The notes: generated by a model from the letters alone, not told the origin. A stretch of DNA of 64,000 nt from Caprella mutica (GCA_947561585.1 CANNZV010000336.1:310001-374000), one strand, 5' to 3'; numbered from the stretch's first letter, positions 23,601 through 35,095 are shown. A program made the numbers and translations.

Positions 23601-26026
23601 TCTCTGCTTCTCTTTCATGTCTATCAGAATCTCCATGAGATTCACATGCAATTACTAGACTCTACAGAGGGTAAGACTAGAGAGGTGTCTAATGGTAGTA
23701 CCAGTCAAGAGACCATTACCAACGGTAATGGTCACCACCAATAACCAACGGCAGCAACGGTTATCACAAATAGGGTTTGGCTACTCTTTGTTTTTTCCCT
23801 TTTCCAATCATAGATAGCTAACCATTAACAGTAATTTGTGTTTTTTCTAACACTTTTAGTTAGAAGATGATGACGTCATGATTTAACTGCTTATTTCCAT
23901 AAGTAGCTAATTACTAGAAATATTTTTCTTTTATCAAATTTTAATAAACATTCTAAAATTGTTGCGTCATCGTCTGGCACTTTTCTCGTTCTTTTATTGG
24001 CTTTCTTAGTTTGTATCCTTTTTTCAGTCTCATTCTTTGGTGAGAGACAGTAGCTTTTCTGCATCCATGAACTTGTCACTAGATTGTTGTAGATAATTTG
24101 TTTTGATGAATCCCTGTTTTTTCAAAGTCCTTTGTTTTCATCAGTATTCTTTTGTTGTTCAGTTAAGTTAAGACTTAAGAGTATTAAATACTTTTCATTT
24201 AGTAATTTGTTATTTTAGTAGTTACACATTCATTAGCTAACATTTTAGTTCTTAAGGTTAGTTTTATTTTGCTTTATTTTTTTTCCAAATAACTTGTGTA
24301 CTGATATAATTGTATCTATTTAGTTACCTATCCCTTCAATATTGCTTTCCGTGCTTATAGTGTATAAATGGCAACGTTGCAGTGGTCGGTCACTTGAATA
24401 AACTCACAGTACTCGTTAAGTTGGTTTTCAGATATTTATAAAGAACCCATTTCATCCTGTTCCGATACCATAATTAGGTGTCCGGAAACCTGCCGAAGCG
24501 GAAAACTGCCAGTTACTTTCTGTATTTAATGACTTTAGTCAGTATTAACATTTCAATTTATAAAAAAATGAAGGAGTTAAGGGAACATTCATTTTCACAA
24601 CGAAAATATAGTTAAATGTAAACAAATTGATTAGAAAAATATATAAAATACATCATTATATAAATATTTGAGTAGAAAATCGAATAAATGATTGTATTAG
24701 GGACAGAGTACAATTTCTTTGTTTATACAACGTATCTCTACATTATCAGCTCATAACGGGTTTAGTGTCTAATTATTTCTGTTTTGTTTATAATTTGAGA
24801 ATTGAACAAGCCTTCAAGCTTAATATTCGATTGTACTCATTATAAAACAACTTCGGTCGAGGTTTGTGAAATATTTAGAATTTGCAACACATCATCTATG
24901 TCTATGATTATCAAACTGCTATTACCTACCTAATTCTCTGATAATTTCACTCGATCGGATTGGATTGTATATAAATTAATGATACTTTTACATATAAATG
25001 AAAATTGTAAAAATTAAAGTGTTAATGATATGGATAATAAAATTTTAAATTTAATAAATATTGAACATACATATATGTGATTCACATAATTTATAATATA
25101 GAAGATATAAATGATAAATCTTATAAATATATAAAATCCTGTATAAATATATACATGTTTTTAAATTGTACGTGAATTAACAAATAAGTTTAAAATGGTA
25201 ATTATAACTTTCTTGTGTACTGAAGTTTGGTTTACTGTGTGTTTGATAAAGTAGCTTTGTTGAAATACTACTTCCCATTGAATATTATGTATTTATATAG
25301 ATAGTTATTGCTATAAAAATGAATGTTCCCTTAACGAAGGCTAATGCCGTTTTTCATGAATTAAAATATTCTTAGAATGTGTTTATAACCAAATAATATT
25401 TGCGAAAAGTAAAAAATACATCAATTTTCCAACAAGTGACAGGCAGTTTTCCGCCTGGCAGTTTCCGCTTCGGCAGTTTTCCGCCTGGCAGTTTCCGCTT
25501 CGGCAGTTTTCCGCCTGGCAGTTTCCGCTTCGGCAGTTTTCCACCTGGTAGTTTTCCGTGTACCCCATAAATATTACCTATAAGAGTAACGTTATTTGTA
25601 ATCTGCCGATATCTAAAAATCACCGATATTATATCATTAAATTAAAACATTGTGTAAAGATTAATTTTCCGATCTGATACCAATACCAGTTATCCGATCT
25701 GATACCAATACCAGTTATTCGATCTGATACCAATACCAGTTATCCGATCTGATACTAATACCAGTTTGCCTGTCCGATACCTATGTATATAATGGCCGAT
25801 ATATCAAGTAGCTACTGATATCGATAGTATCGGTTTGTTGTTGTTGCCAATTACTTCAGGCGACTATTGGTACATCCCTAGTCAGATTGGTTCTTTGCCC
25901 ATTTACAGAGAACTGTGAGTGTTTGAGAACTGCAACGTTCCCCTACTTACTTTATGTATAACTTTATTAACACTAATTATTTTTCAGGACCTGTGGTCAG
26001 TACACAGTCAACACCTTGACGAGTAA
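20625..26026 (+). CDS. Gnpda: glucosamine-6-phosphate deaminase (GNPDA / oscillin), exons joined
   Basis: The enzyme converts glucosamine-6-phosphate and water to fructose-6-phosphate and ammonia in the cytosol, feeding amino-sugar carbon back to glycolysis. The exons are 20625-20748, 21202-21303, 21394-21576, 22363-22547 and 22865-23038, followed by one of two last exons (23628-23744 or 25988-26026). All junctions are gt/ag and keep frame: the shared part is exactly 256 codons, giving 294 or 268 residues. The N-terminus [20 protein letters not shown] is typical of the family, and the usual length is about 270-290. Active-site residues are in place: LPTGGTPLG (38-47) binds phosphate, NMDEY gives Asp72, and [13 protein letters not shown] gives Asp141, His143 and Glu148, matching NagB numbering. 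The C-terminal [10 protein letters not shown] block carries the allosteric and active-site lysine region. No frame break is seen. Confidence 0.93.
22161..22310. mobile_element. MITE in the third GNPDA intron
   Basis: The left arm agggtacgtacacactac plus gcggagcgccattaa is matched in reverse by agggctcaaacacactaa and gcggagtgccattaa. It is about 150 bp. No convincing target duplication. The ends resemble PIF/Harbinger MITEs. Confidence 0.55.
23628..23744 (+). CDS. Gnpda: GNPDA alternative last exon A
   Basis: A ttctttcatgtctatcag acceptor precedes an in-phase exon of 38 codons beginning [11 protein letters not shown] and ending in an N/G/H/Q-rich tail (TNGNGHHQ) with TAA. Joined to exon 5 (VKYFK) it gives the C-terminal helix expected for GNPDA, where mammalian forms read a similar L-x-x-x-H pattern. 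An AATAAA at 24397-24402 could end this transcript. Confidence 0.75.
   Translation, partial: NLHEIHMQLLDSTEGKTREVSNGSTSQETITNGNGHHQ
23850..24130 (-). repeat. dispersed repeat copy, related to 26966 and 62200
   Basis: On the minus strand it reads tcatggatgcagaaaagcta, then ctgtctctcaccaaagaatg. The other copies share the catggatgcagaaa...gctact and accaa-gaatgt blocks. The family is unclassified. It lies in the long GNPDA intron. Confidence 0.5.
24476..25566. mobile_element. fold-back element with minisatellite arm, in the last GNPDA intron
   Basis: The outer arms are ggtgtccggaaacctgccga (24477) and, in reverse, ggggtacacggaaaactacc (25566). Both contain gaagcggaaa and ctgccag. An inner perfect 20-bp pair is gttaagggaacattcatttt (24576-24595) and its reverse complement (25316-25335). 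The right arm is expanded by an array (25441-25555). The middle is AT-rich and non-coding. It separates the two alternative last exons. Confidence 0.55.
25441..25555. repeat. 30-bp minisatellite, about 3.8 copies
   Basis: The unit cggcagttttccgcctggca plus gtttccgctt is repeated head to tail. A single inverted unit lies at 24482-24512. Confidence 0.85.
25674..25775. repeat. 25-bp tandem repeat, 4 copies, in a MITE-like segment
   Basis: The unit tccgatctgataccaatacc plus agtta is repeated. The region ends with ggtacatccctag (25871-25883), which resembles the hAT-like ends at 5313. The left end of that element was not found. Confidence 0.6.
25988..26026 (+). CDS. Gnpda: GNPDA alternative last exon B
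   Basis: A tttttcag acceptor precedes 12 in-phase codons, [12 protein letters not shown], and TAA. It is alignable with exon A at the L-x-x-x-H and L-D positions, so the two look like duplicated or competing versions of the same C-terminal helix. It gives a 268-residue protein. Confidence 0.7.
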   Translation, partial: DLWSVHSQHLDE

Positions 26027-26029
26027 AGA

Positions 26030-26178
26030 GCTGCTGAAAACAGTACTGATCTAAGTGTCACTGCCAAGGAAGTGCTGCTAAAACAGTACTGATCTAAGTG
26101 ACACTGCAAGGAAGTTCTGCTGGAACAGTACTGATCCAAGCGACTCTTCAAGGGAAGTGCTGTTAAAACAGTAATCTC
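26030..26178 (+). repeat. about 48-bp tandem repeat in the GNPDA 3' UTR
   Basis: Three units of the form acagtactgatctaagtgac followed by actgcaaggaagtgctgc lie directly after the exon B stop. The downstream sequence to 26960 is AT-rich with no further gene; an ATTAAA at 26760-26765 is one possible polyadenylation signal. Confidence 0.8.
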
Positions 26179-27790
26179 GGTATATTTTTCATTATGTTGG
26201 TTTTTGGTTAACTTTGTCAGACATTTAAACTGTTTCTCGGTGAGATTTACCGACTGTGTCTATCAGTTTCTCAGAATTACAGTCCATTGTTTTTTCTTTT
26301 ATTTACTATAGTTTTGTTGGGACTGTTAAATCAAAAAGATTGTTAAGTTCATTTTTGGTTGATACTAAAATTCCTAATTCAGTATATAGACATTTGCTTT
26401 ATAGTTTGTTGTATGTACAGCTTATTTTAACACATGGGTTGATATATAGGTATAGTTTAACATTTAATATACTACTGAGTACAATAGTCTTCAGAAAAAG
26501 TAAAACTATTATAGTCTTAAATGTGATATTAGACTTAAATTTAAATAATTAATTACTTTGAAAATTATCTCCAATTTTTGATATTAGAAATTTCTCATTA
26601 ATTTTTAGTAGCTACAGGGGTAACGGTGGTAATTTTAGTCATTTTGTTCTGTTATATTTTCTTTTTCAGTTTGAAAATAGTATAAAGTTTAGAGGTTACT
26701 TTTATTACCCTTTAAATTAGGGGAATAGCTTTCAAAGTGAATCTGGTGGAAAATGATTAATTAAATACATGATAAAGTACAACTCGTTCATAATTAACTA
26801 CAACTAGGTTACTATGTAGAGTTTGCCCCCAGGGGCTCTATCCTGAACTTGACTGTGGTGAATGGAAGAGAAGGGGGGTTTCGTCCTTTGGGCCCCAAAC
26901 TGTTGTAATTTAGACTATGTATTGTCTTTTTTCATTTTTACCATGTTTATCATTCTTTTAAGTTTTAACGCTACTTGCAGTTTTAGACGATAGCACTAGG
27001 GTTATGTTCTTCAACTACGATGTCTTAATTTTGTTTTTGGTAAGCTTGTTCAATGTATATCCACCATCAACTCTTCATTTTCCTCTTCTATTCGTTAGTG
27101 CAGTCACCGGTGCTTGTATCTATTTTCGTTACATTCTTTGGTAAATAACTGCAATCATGGAGTAGCTTTTCTGCATCCATGAGACGGTGGTAGGCCACTT
27201 TGTTCAGGGAACCTTCTTCTTCATCAATTAGGGATTTCAGAAATCCCCTGAAGACTTCAGGCAAAGAGTGCTAACTCCAGCCGCCCAGCCTGGTCACCAT
27301 TTTGAAGGACGAGCAGATATTGATATCTTTTCAAAGGGAAAATGCTACCGGAATTCTCTTCAGAAGAAGTATATTCTTACTGGGAGGACAAAAGGAAGCC
27401 ATGTTAAGCGCTCTCCATTGAGTAGATTGCTTTTGGGAGAGAGGAGGCTCAGGAACCACTTTCCTTAAGGCTGGTGTCCACTTGAAAGCAGAGAGTGAAA
27501 TAAATGTCGAGAGAATTTTCAAAGAGCGTGTTCACCTGAGAGAACTATAAGACTCGAGAGTCGCAGACATACAAATCTCAGCGAAAACTCTCAGGAGCAT
27601 GTCCATTTGAGAGCAGAGAGTGATATAAATTTCATAGAATTTTCAGACCGTGTCCACCTGAGAGAACTATACGACTCTCGAGAGTCGCTGAGATCAAATC
27701 TCAGGAGCGTGTCCACTACACTTAATTAAGAAATTCACAGAGAGCATTCTCCAAAGAGCTCCGTTTGTTTTAGATGTTCTTGGGACGAAC

Positions 27791-27866
27791 ATGGACCAGC
27801 AGGAGAGTGCTGCACTTTGTGTAATGTACCATATATTGAAAAAACGGAGAAACAAGAGAAACCAAG
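27791..27866 (+). pseudogene. putative first exon of a PIF/Harbinger transposase
   Basis: The frame from ATG gives MDQQESAALCVMYHILKKRR, then NKRNQ, ending at a good donor (caag-gtaggt). A short acidic-then-basic first exon is common in PIF transposases. No catalytic exon follows within the element, so it is a remnant. Confidence 0.4.
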
Positions 27867-28244
27867 GTAGGTACCTAAGTACTAAATAAATCGAAAGCTA
27901 TAGGTGACCGCCGAAAACTTACTAAATAGTTAGAATCGGCATTGAAAAATACGTCTATTAAAATAACGGGAATAATGATGCGAATATTAGTAATCGTTAC
28001 CAAAATATACAACAGTACAATAATTCGTAAATAAATAGTGACGTCTCACAAGCGAGAACATAAAACATGATATCTACTAAAGTCGCAATATATTATTTAT
28101 ATAGGTAGTGTATAAATTACAGGTAGTGATTACATAGCTATGAATGCACAACTGAACTTTATATTATGTATGATAACAATACAATATGCCTAATGTATTA
28201 GTGTTGCAACCCCTGACAATGAGTGAAATTAAGAAGAAGCTTAC

Positions 28245-28446
28245 TTGATTCCGTAAATTGTGTAGTTTCCTTCCTATCTCTTGAGAGGTGCACTGTAATT
28301 GTACAGCAAATTGTTTTAAGATATCATTTTTCAGTTCTTTGTTCCTATACTCCTTACAAGAAACATCCCACAATGCAGCATGACTTTCGTAGACACATCA
28401 GTTCCGTTACTTCCTCGCTGGTCCATTCTTTCTTGAAAGCGCTCAT
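28245..28446 (-). pseudogene. MADF-domain exon of the PIF/Harbinger element
   Basis: The start MSAFKKEWTSEEVTEL is followed by a frameshift, then ESHAALWDVSCKEYRNKEL, IGRKLHNLRNQ and a donor (gtaagc). The A-L-W-D, K-E-Y-x-N-K and K-x-x-N-L-R positions are diagnostic of MADF. The downstream exons are missing. MADF proteins bind DNA; here it would be the accessory protein of the transposon. Confidence 0.65.
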
Positions 28447-29266
28447 CATGAGCTGAGGAGCTACGCCATGTCGCTCTCAGCTGTTTCAACAAACTGAAAG
28501 AGCGTGACAGTAATCTCAGACATTAGGGTGCACTGTTTCCACTACTGCCTAATTTATGTCAGAGATGCTCTCAGACATAAATCTCAGAAGTTCCAGAGAG
28601 TACTCTCAGTAGCGTGTCCACGTGCGAGAAAACTACTCTCGACATTTATTTTACTTTCAGCTCTCAAGTACGCAACAGGATCATACAGAAATCTCAGACA
28701 TCAGGATGAACTGTGTCCACTACTGTGAGAGATGCTTTCTGACATAAATCTCAGGACTCTCCGAGAGCACTCTAAGGAGTGTGTACACTGGAGAGGCCCC
28801 AACTCTCGACATTTATTTCACTCTCTGCTCTCAAGTGGACACCAGCCTTTATAGATTACTTCTTCCAGTCTTTTTTTTTTTAATTCTATTTTTTTCATGG
28901 CCTTCGGTTCCGAAACAGACGTTCCGAAACCCCTACTGAGAATAATACTGTGTAGAGTTTACTTCATTAAATAGTATTCAAAAGAAGCATAAAAATAACT
29001 GATAGCCATTTTATGACGAACTACAAATATGTACTTCATTTCTCTGGAAGAGATTAGATATCTTGTTAATAGCCTTCTTAAACTTTATAACATTAGTAAG
29101 ACAGTTCTTGGGTACCGTGTAGTTGGTATGGCAAAATATAATTGTTACTGGAGCCCCCTCATGTTACGTTAAAGAAAAATTGGCGCAACATGATTAAAAT
29201 CACTTGCTATTTTACAGTAAATAAATGGAATAGAGAATTTTAGGACTAAGTATATTTCATTAGTAG

Positions 29267-29783
29267 GGTTGTGAACTTGTGACAATATTCTATTTGGAAT
29301 ATGATTTATAGTTTATATTATCTAAATATTTTCTTTTATGCACTGAAATATTCTTTTAAAATATGCTTTTTACGCTCTATTCATAAAAGTACTGTAATTC
29401 GATTGATAAGAGATATTAGCAAGCCCCTTTAATCCCATTTGGATGCTAATTTCATGTCTCTGCAACCTTTGAGGAGTTATTGACTTGAATCATGTCATAT
29501 GGATCCAATCTGTGCATCGTCTGACAAAGTTCCGTCCTGTAATATTAGGTTAATAAAATTGATAAATTTTATATAGGTTAGGTTAATTGAACAGTTATTG
29601 GGATAAAATGAGATTCTACTGTACCTAGGATTTTTTTTTGATATATGGCCTATCTCTTAACAGAAAAATATTTTAGATCCATAAAAAGTAGTATTCATCT
29701 ATGAAAAGAATATTTTTTTCATATTTGGAATAGAACATGACCATATTTTTATGCTAAAAGCATAATGTCACAACCCTATTCTT
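29267..29783. mobile_element. possible MITE with imperfect inverted ends
   Basis: The left arm agggttgtgaacttgtgac plus tctatttggaatatga is matched in reverse by agggttgtgacattatgc and tctattccaaatatga. No clear target duplication. 28946-29266 shows no other feature. Confidence 0.4.
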
Positions 29784-29822
29784 TAGAAATATACTTAGAG
29801 ATAACACAAATAAAGGTCTTTA

Positions 29823-29991
29823 AGGTACGTTTTGCATGCAGCGATTATTGCGATCATCGCTCAGCAATGATCGTTCATAAATAGGAACACATTGAATTAT
29901 CGCTCGTTGGAAAACAGCTCCATAGGAATAGCATTTGAACTAGTACTCGGCGATGATCGCAATTAACAATCGCTGAATGCAAAACGTACCT
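29823..29991. mobile_element. 169-bp PIF/Harbinger MITE at the left end
   Basis: The ends aggtacgttttgcatgcagc and, in reverse, aggtacgttttgcattcagc are almost perfect inverted repeats with TTA on both sides (29820-29822 and 29992-29994). Half of a second copy follows at 30011-30094. Confidence 0.75.
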
Positions 29992-30387
29992 TTAGTTCGA
30001 ATATGTAATAATCGCTGATTGCTTAACAGCCCCATAGGAATACCGAATACAATGAATTAGTGTACAACTATCATCGCAGCATACAAAACTTACCTGAATA
30101 TAACTATAAATAGTGAGATAGTAAGTCCTAACGCTGGCGCAGATTTGGTAACAAATATCTTGAACACAAACAAAATATCTTAATTATATAAAGCCACGTT
30201 TACATGCAGCTAGCAATTGTCGCTGAACGCTATAGAGTTCACTGTATTCCTATGGAGATGTTTGGCAACGATCGATTATCTCTACAGACGCGAGTGATTA
30301 TCGCTGGTTCTAAAGAGTCTCACAGCTATAGTGTGAATATAATCGCAGTCGCTAGCGATTATTTGTGGCGTGAGGGTGTGCGTCATT

Positions 30388-33300
30388 ATGGGTCCCGGTT
30401 TCTCTTGCGAAGAGAATGATATTCTTGTTGAGGAAATTGCTAAACACCCTTCGTTGTGGCAGCTCTCGCATGCTCAATATAAGGACCAAAGATTAAAGGA
30501 TAACATCTGGGCAGAAGTCGCAGAGAGTGTTGGAAAACCAGGTGAGTTTGGTGCATACAAAACACGTCCAAGGTTATTCTCCTTTGTGAATACATTAGGC
30601 ATCTTTGAATTAAAGGGGCAGTACAGTCAGTTGTAATATTATTATTGAACGATCGCTTAGTAATAATAAAGCATTCTTAACGTATATTATAAGGATAGTA
30701 ACATCAAAATCAAACAATCACCAAATCGGTTTTAAATCGATTCAGAATATTTAATTTTGTAATGTTAGAATGCTCGTTTATTTTTTAAATGTTCATATAA
30801 AAAGTATATAATAAAATTAGCGACATCTAGCGGGAAGAACTTGCACTCATTAGTATGTACGTGAGTATGTTTGTTGTTTTCATAGTAATTTATTTATGCA
30901 GTCAGTAATCAAGCTTTGTTTGCGTCAAAATGATGAAAATATTATGTGAATTCGTAGACAAGAAAGCATAGTTTTAAGAATAAAATGATCTCTTCACTTG
31001 AGCTAGAATCTAGATAGAAACTTCTTTCAGTTGGTTTGTTTACATGATGGCGCCACTTAATGTGGCACCATCTACCGTTAGCACTTGGTAAGAAATCTAT
31101 TATATATAAAATGATATATTTCCATTATTAGATTTTATTGAGCATTACAATCAATACTACACGAATACTTTATTCTTACTAAGCAATCGTTTGGTATTAC
31201 AGGCATCCCCCGCTTTAGTTACCAAATCACGACTCAGTTTAGTTACCAAACGGTAACTAAAGCGAATAAAAGTAACAAGAAATTTATAATTGTCACTCCT
31301 CGAATATATATGTATGTATATCTCATTTTCTATGAGTTAGAGAAAGAAAATTTGTTCTAGGGTTATTAACTTATTAGAGTACTACGCATATATGCATATT
31401 AATAATAATATACAGTCTTTCATTGTTTGTGACTGTGATGAAAAAGTTTAAAGTCGTGCATTTATTAAATGTTTTAAAATCCATCCATAGCTTAACTCTC
31501 ACTCAGTATAGGTGAGTAATTAATAATTTAATAGATACTTAGATTTCTATCAGTATTATGTTACATTTAACAAACCGCAATTTTATGCTCTATGAAATGT
31601 TTTTGGTAGTAGGGTACTAAGTTCCAAGTTATTAATTGGTTCTACAATTTTGGATACGTCAGAAAATAAAATATTATGATTATTATTTAACTTCTATTTT
31701 AAGTGGTATCATGGATACCAATTAAAATAAAAGTTAAATAATGATTATTATATAAAGATTTTTACATGTTCGAAAATATGGAACCATGCGATAACACGGA
31801 ACTTACCTTAAAATGGGACATGTTGAATTTCTGAACCAATTGCTTCTATAATAACCTTATCTGGATTATAATTTTGATGTTTTTTTTTGTTACCGTGAAA
31901 AAATCACTGAAAATTGTCTCAGTTTTCTATGTCTATGAACGGTTCTTATTTCGAATCATCATGTCTCGAAATAAGGACCACTTTTACTAAAGTGAGTTGT
32001 ACATAAAGCGAAGCCTGCCTGTACAATTGTTAAAATAAAAAATGACTGTAATGCCCCTTTAAGGTTGAAAAACTGTAATACAGGAGATTATCAATGTATA
32101 TATATAATTTATTAATTGGTTTCATGTAAAAACTAATAGAAGATGGCGCCACCATCTGCATTATTTGTTTTACAATGAAATTCATCTCTCATGCAAATCT
32201 CCGTTTCGAAAGTGCTATGTGCTGCCACCTTGCTTTCAATGTTGGAACTAGCCGTATCTACAAAACTGTATCATTTTGTGTCAATCATAATAGTGCAATG
32301 AAATTTGCAACTTGTTCAATGTGTACAAAATATTGCAATTTAGCTACGGTTACTTCCCAGTTTGAAACACAGGTGGCAGCACAAGTATTATTGAAACAGA
32401 AATTTGTGAGAGTGGTGTATCTTATTTTTAGTAATATCTTTGAGAACTTCGTACTAATATTACATAATTAAATATTCTGAATCGATTTAGGACCAATGTA
32501 GCGATAGATTAATTTCGACTGAATTGCCCCTTTAAGACTTATATTCTCTTTCATTTATTTGTTACTTGTTCCATTTAGTATGTATAAAAGACTAAGTACA
32601 CTTGGGTTGGACAAAATAATTGGAACACTACACTTTTTAGTACTTTCCATAATATTGATCAGTGTTTCATTAGTCTGGTATATATTCACTGTGAATATGT
32701 CGTTCTTCCTACACAATTATATCTTGTCCATCGTATTCCTGATTTATATGATATTTAGGTGATATGCGTGACCTAATTGATTTAAAAAAAGGGAAAATTA
32801 TTGGTGCTCGCATTGCAGGAGCTTTGATCACCAAAATAGCTGAGCTTTTTGGTTATTTGAGATCTACAATATTGTCTATGGGAGACGATAATACAATTCG
32901 AAAGAACAGGGAAAGTCCTCGAACAATCGGAATACCTCTGATCGGCCTTCCAAGCATCTGATAGAGATCGGTGATCATTGAACCGCATTTTGAGAAAAAA
33001 GTGAACTACGACGGCATGGTGTGTGCAGAGTTAAATCAGCTTCTAAGCAATTCAGTTTCTATCAAAACGGTTATTTATGAGCTCCATAAAGATGGATGTC
33101 TTGGAAAAGGCGCAATCAGGAAACCTGTAATTTCTTTTCCAAGCGTTGAGAAGCGGGTGCCGGGACCACGAAACCTGGTCTCCAGATCAGTGGAAGCGAG
33201 TCTTCCACTCTTTTTTCCAACTTAGGAGTGACTTTATATGTGGAGTCAGCCCAAAGAATCTTTCAACCTACGGTAATGTACGGAGAAGAAGCAGTAATGG

Positions 33301-34606
33301 TTTATGCAGCCGTATCGTGGAGTTCTCTTGATCCAATTGTTGTTTTCCATGGCAGGATCAACAGCAAAGATTACCAATGGGCAACTAGGAGCATCCAATG
33401 TGCTAAACTCTGTTTCCTGAAGATAACTGGGATCTTTTCTATTTATTGGGCGCATTTGAAAATATTGAAAATAATGCAAATATAATTATATCATGGATAT
33501 GCGTTGTTATATGAAGACCTCTGCTTTATGAAAACATTATTCCTTGATGACGAAGATTGTAGTCTGAATTGAATTTGGAGAAACCTGGATTCGAATGAAA
33601 AATCAATTAAATTCCTACATAAATATGACATAATACCGAAGAAGAAGATATACGCAAATGCACCCAGGAAACAGAAAAATGTTATTATCATCATATTTTT
33701 TTCCAACCCCTGTATAAGTAACTTAAATAAATGAATGGGTTTTATTGCAAAATAACACCTAACCTATTAGTCATACGATCATACCATTTAATAATATTAT
33801 ATAATAATTATAACAAAATATCCCCTCAAAATTTTACTACTACCTACAACTAATTTCTAAATTATTTCTCTTTCAGTTGCTGATTGCAAGAAACGATGGA
33901 AGAACATCAAAGATACCTACGATAGAAAAAAGATTAAAAAAACAGGATCAGCAGCTCCACTAGCAAATAAAAAGGGGAAGTCATGGCCACTTGAAGAAAA
34001 ATTAGCATTTCTTCGATCTGCTGAAGATCATCGAAAGTGAGTGAAGTTCCATTGTCATTACTTTATTAAGTTTCTTATGAGATTGGGGAAGTACCAGCCA
34101 ATTTAGGCTGAATCTGTGTTCAGCCCTCCATTAACCTATTTTTTCTGCCTTTTTCCAGGAGTTTCTCGAACGTCGACGCAGTTGAAAATGATGAGGTCAT
34201 TGATGTTCCAGTAGAAGTGGAATTAAGAGAGCTAGATGACAATACAAGTTCTTCACAAAATTCAGAAGAGCCACTCGAGAGTCCTTCACCATCAACGTCC
34301 TCGTTTCTTCAACAAATATCATTCCAGCAGTCCACCACTAGTGCACGGGGAGCAACTAGCAACACCTCTAGGAGAACAAACAACCGAGGAAATTTTTTAG
34401 CCAGTTTAGATAACAGATCGGCTGAGGTCAATGATTTTATAAAGAATATACAATCGTCCGAAGAAAATGGGGATGAGATTGACTTATTTTTCGAGAGCAT
34501 TGCCAAATCAGTAAAAAAGTTACCACCTCACCTACAACACCGTGCAAAGGTCGAAACGCTGAGCACGCTCGGTAGATTGGAGGCGGAAATGTGGCGTTTC
34601 CACTGA
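30388..34606 (+). CDS. MADF-BESS domain protein, three exons
   Basis: The exons are 30388-30541, 33877-34036 and 34159-34606, with gt/ag junctions that keep frame, giving 253 residues. The MADF domain covers residues about 7-105: DILVEEIAKHPSLWQLSHAQ, YKDQRLKDNIWAEVA, CKKRWKNIKDTYDRKK and WPLEEKLAFLRSAEDH. A serine/threonine-rich linker follows. A BESS motif lies at about 213-248 (DEIDLFFESIAKSVKKLPPH, KVETLSTLGRLE). MADF binds DNA and BESS mediates protein contacts, a pairing common in insect transcription regulators (Adf1-like) and in PIF/Harbinger accessory proteins. The ATG lies directly after a region of Harbinger end motifs. The first intron (3.3 kb) is full of mobile DNA. No stop or frameshift is seen. 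Whether it is a transposon gene or a co-opted host gene is open. Confidence 0.8.
30614..32531. mobile_element. TTAA-target (piggyBac-like) element in the MADF intron
   Basis: The ends aggggcagtacagtcag and, in reverse, aggggcaattcagtcga are inverted repeats with TTAA on both sides (30610-30613 and 32532-32535). Subterminal arms both contain aaatcgattcagaatattta. A third end-like sequence (actgtaatgcccctttaa) lies at 32043-32060, so the unit may be composite. I recognised no transposase frame. Confidence 0.65.
32597..33714 (+). pseudogene. Tc1-like transposase, degenerate
   Basis: The ends tacacttgggttggacaaa and, in reverse, tacaggggttggaaaaaa are inverted. The N-terminal helix-turn-helix is readable at 32764-32961 (DLKKGKIIGARIAGALITKI, AELFG). 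Then come VNYDGMVCAELNQLLSN and ELHKDGCLGKGAIRKP (32971-33130), HETWSPDQWKRVFHS (33160-33210) and, in another frame, VMYGEEAVMVYAAVSWSSLD (33260-33320) with VVFHGRINSKDYQWA. The catalytic region after this is lost. Several frameshifts and stops. The family is Tc1/mariner with a TA target. Confidence 0.75.
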
Positions 34607-34931
34607 AAACAATCCTTAGTTTACCCCTGCCATGACATAATGCTGTTATTCACAACCTGATCATTGTTTTCATCAACAGTGCGAGCCAACTTCTGGTTTC
34701 ACAAATAATACTCTTGATGATAATTCTAGCAACGAGTATTTATCTTACATTAACCTGATATCATTATATATTTATGTAGACGTCGATTGTTTCTGAACTT
34801 TGAATTAAATTGTTCAATAAAATGTGTCCAATATCACTTGGTAATCAATGATCCTTAATACAATTCAAAACCTTCTTTCACTGAAGTTCTTTAAAATCAA
34901 AAAGTTGCAAAATTTAAAGTTACTTACTTAC

Positions 34932-35095
34932 CTCAATGTTATGTCAAGTTTCTCTTGAAGCGTTATTGGGTAAAGTATTACGCCCCAATATCTCTTGGAC
35001 ATGTCGTCTTTTAGAAATTCAACCAGGAAATGGAATTGTTCTGAAAACTTATTGGGCTCTTCATGCATATGGTTTACAATCAATTTCTTATACAT
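34932..35095 (-). pseudogene. PIF/Harbinger transposase first-exon remnant
   Basis: The minus-strand frame from 35095 reads MYKKLIVNHMHEEPNKFSEQ, FHFLVEFLKDDMSKRYWGV and YPITLQEKLDITLR, ending at a good donor (gtaagtaagt). The F-x-x-L...I-x-x-x-E-K-L-x-x-T-L-R pattern matches the region just before the catalytic core of PIF transposases. An in-frame stop lies just upstream, and no DDE exon follows. The orientation converges on the MADF-BESS gene. Confidence 0.45.

Larger units (their letters stand above)
27468..28848. mobile_element. PIF/Harbinger element, 1.38 kb
   Basis: Long inverted ends start aggctggtgtccacttgaaa and, in reverse, aggctggtgtccacttgaga, continuing through gcagagagtgaaataaatgt. 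It is flanked by TTA (27465-27467 and 28849-28851). Several more gtgtccac-ctgagag motifs lie inside. It keeps a putative first transposase exon on the plus strand and a MADF exon on the minus strand. Confidence 0.8.
26966..28945 (-). repeat. dispersed repeat copy split by a PIF/Harbinger element
   Basis: 26966-27467 and 28852-28945 together match 62212-62565: aacgctacttgcagttttag at one end, tctgcatccatgag in the middle, ggccttcggttccgaaacag at the other end. The intervening 27468-28848 is absent from the 62-kb copy, which serves as an empty site. Confidence 0.65.

Noticed and set aside
26256..26552. 98-codon frame after the GNPDA gene
   Set aside because: AT-rich, no homology and no splice context; likely 3' UTR or intergenic.
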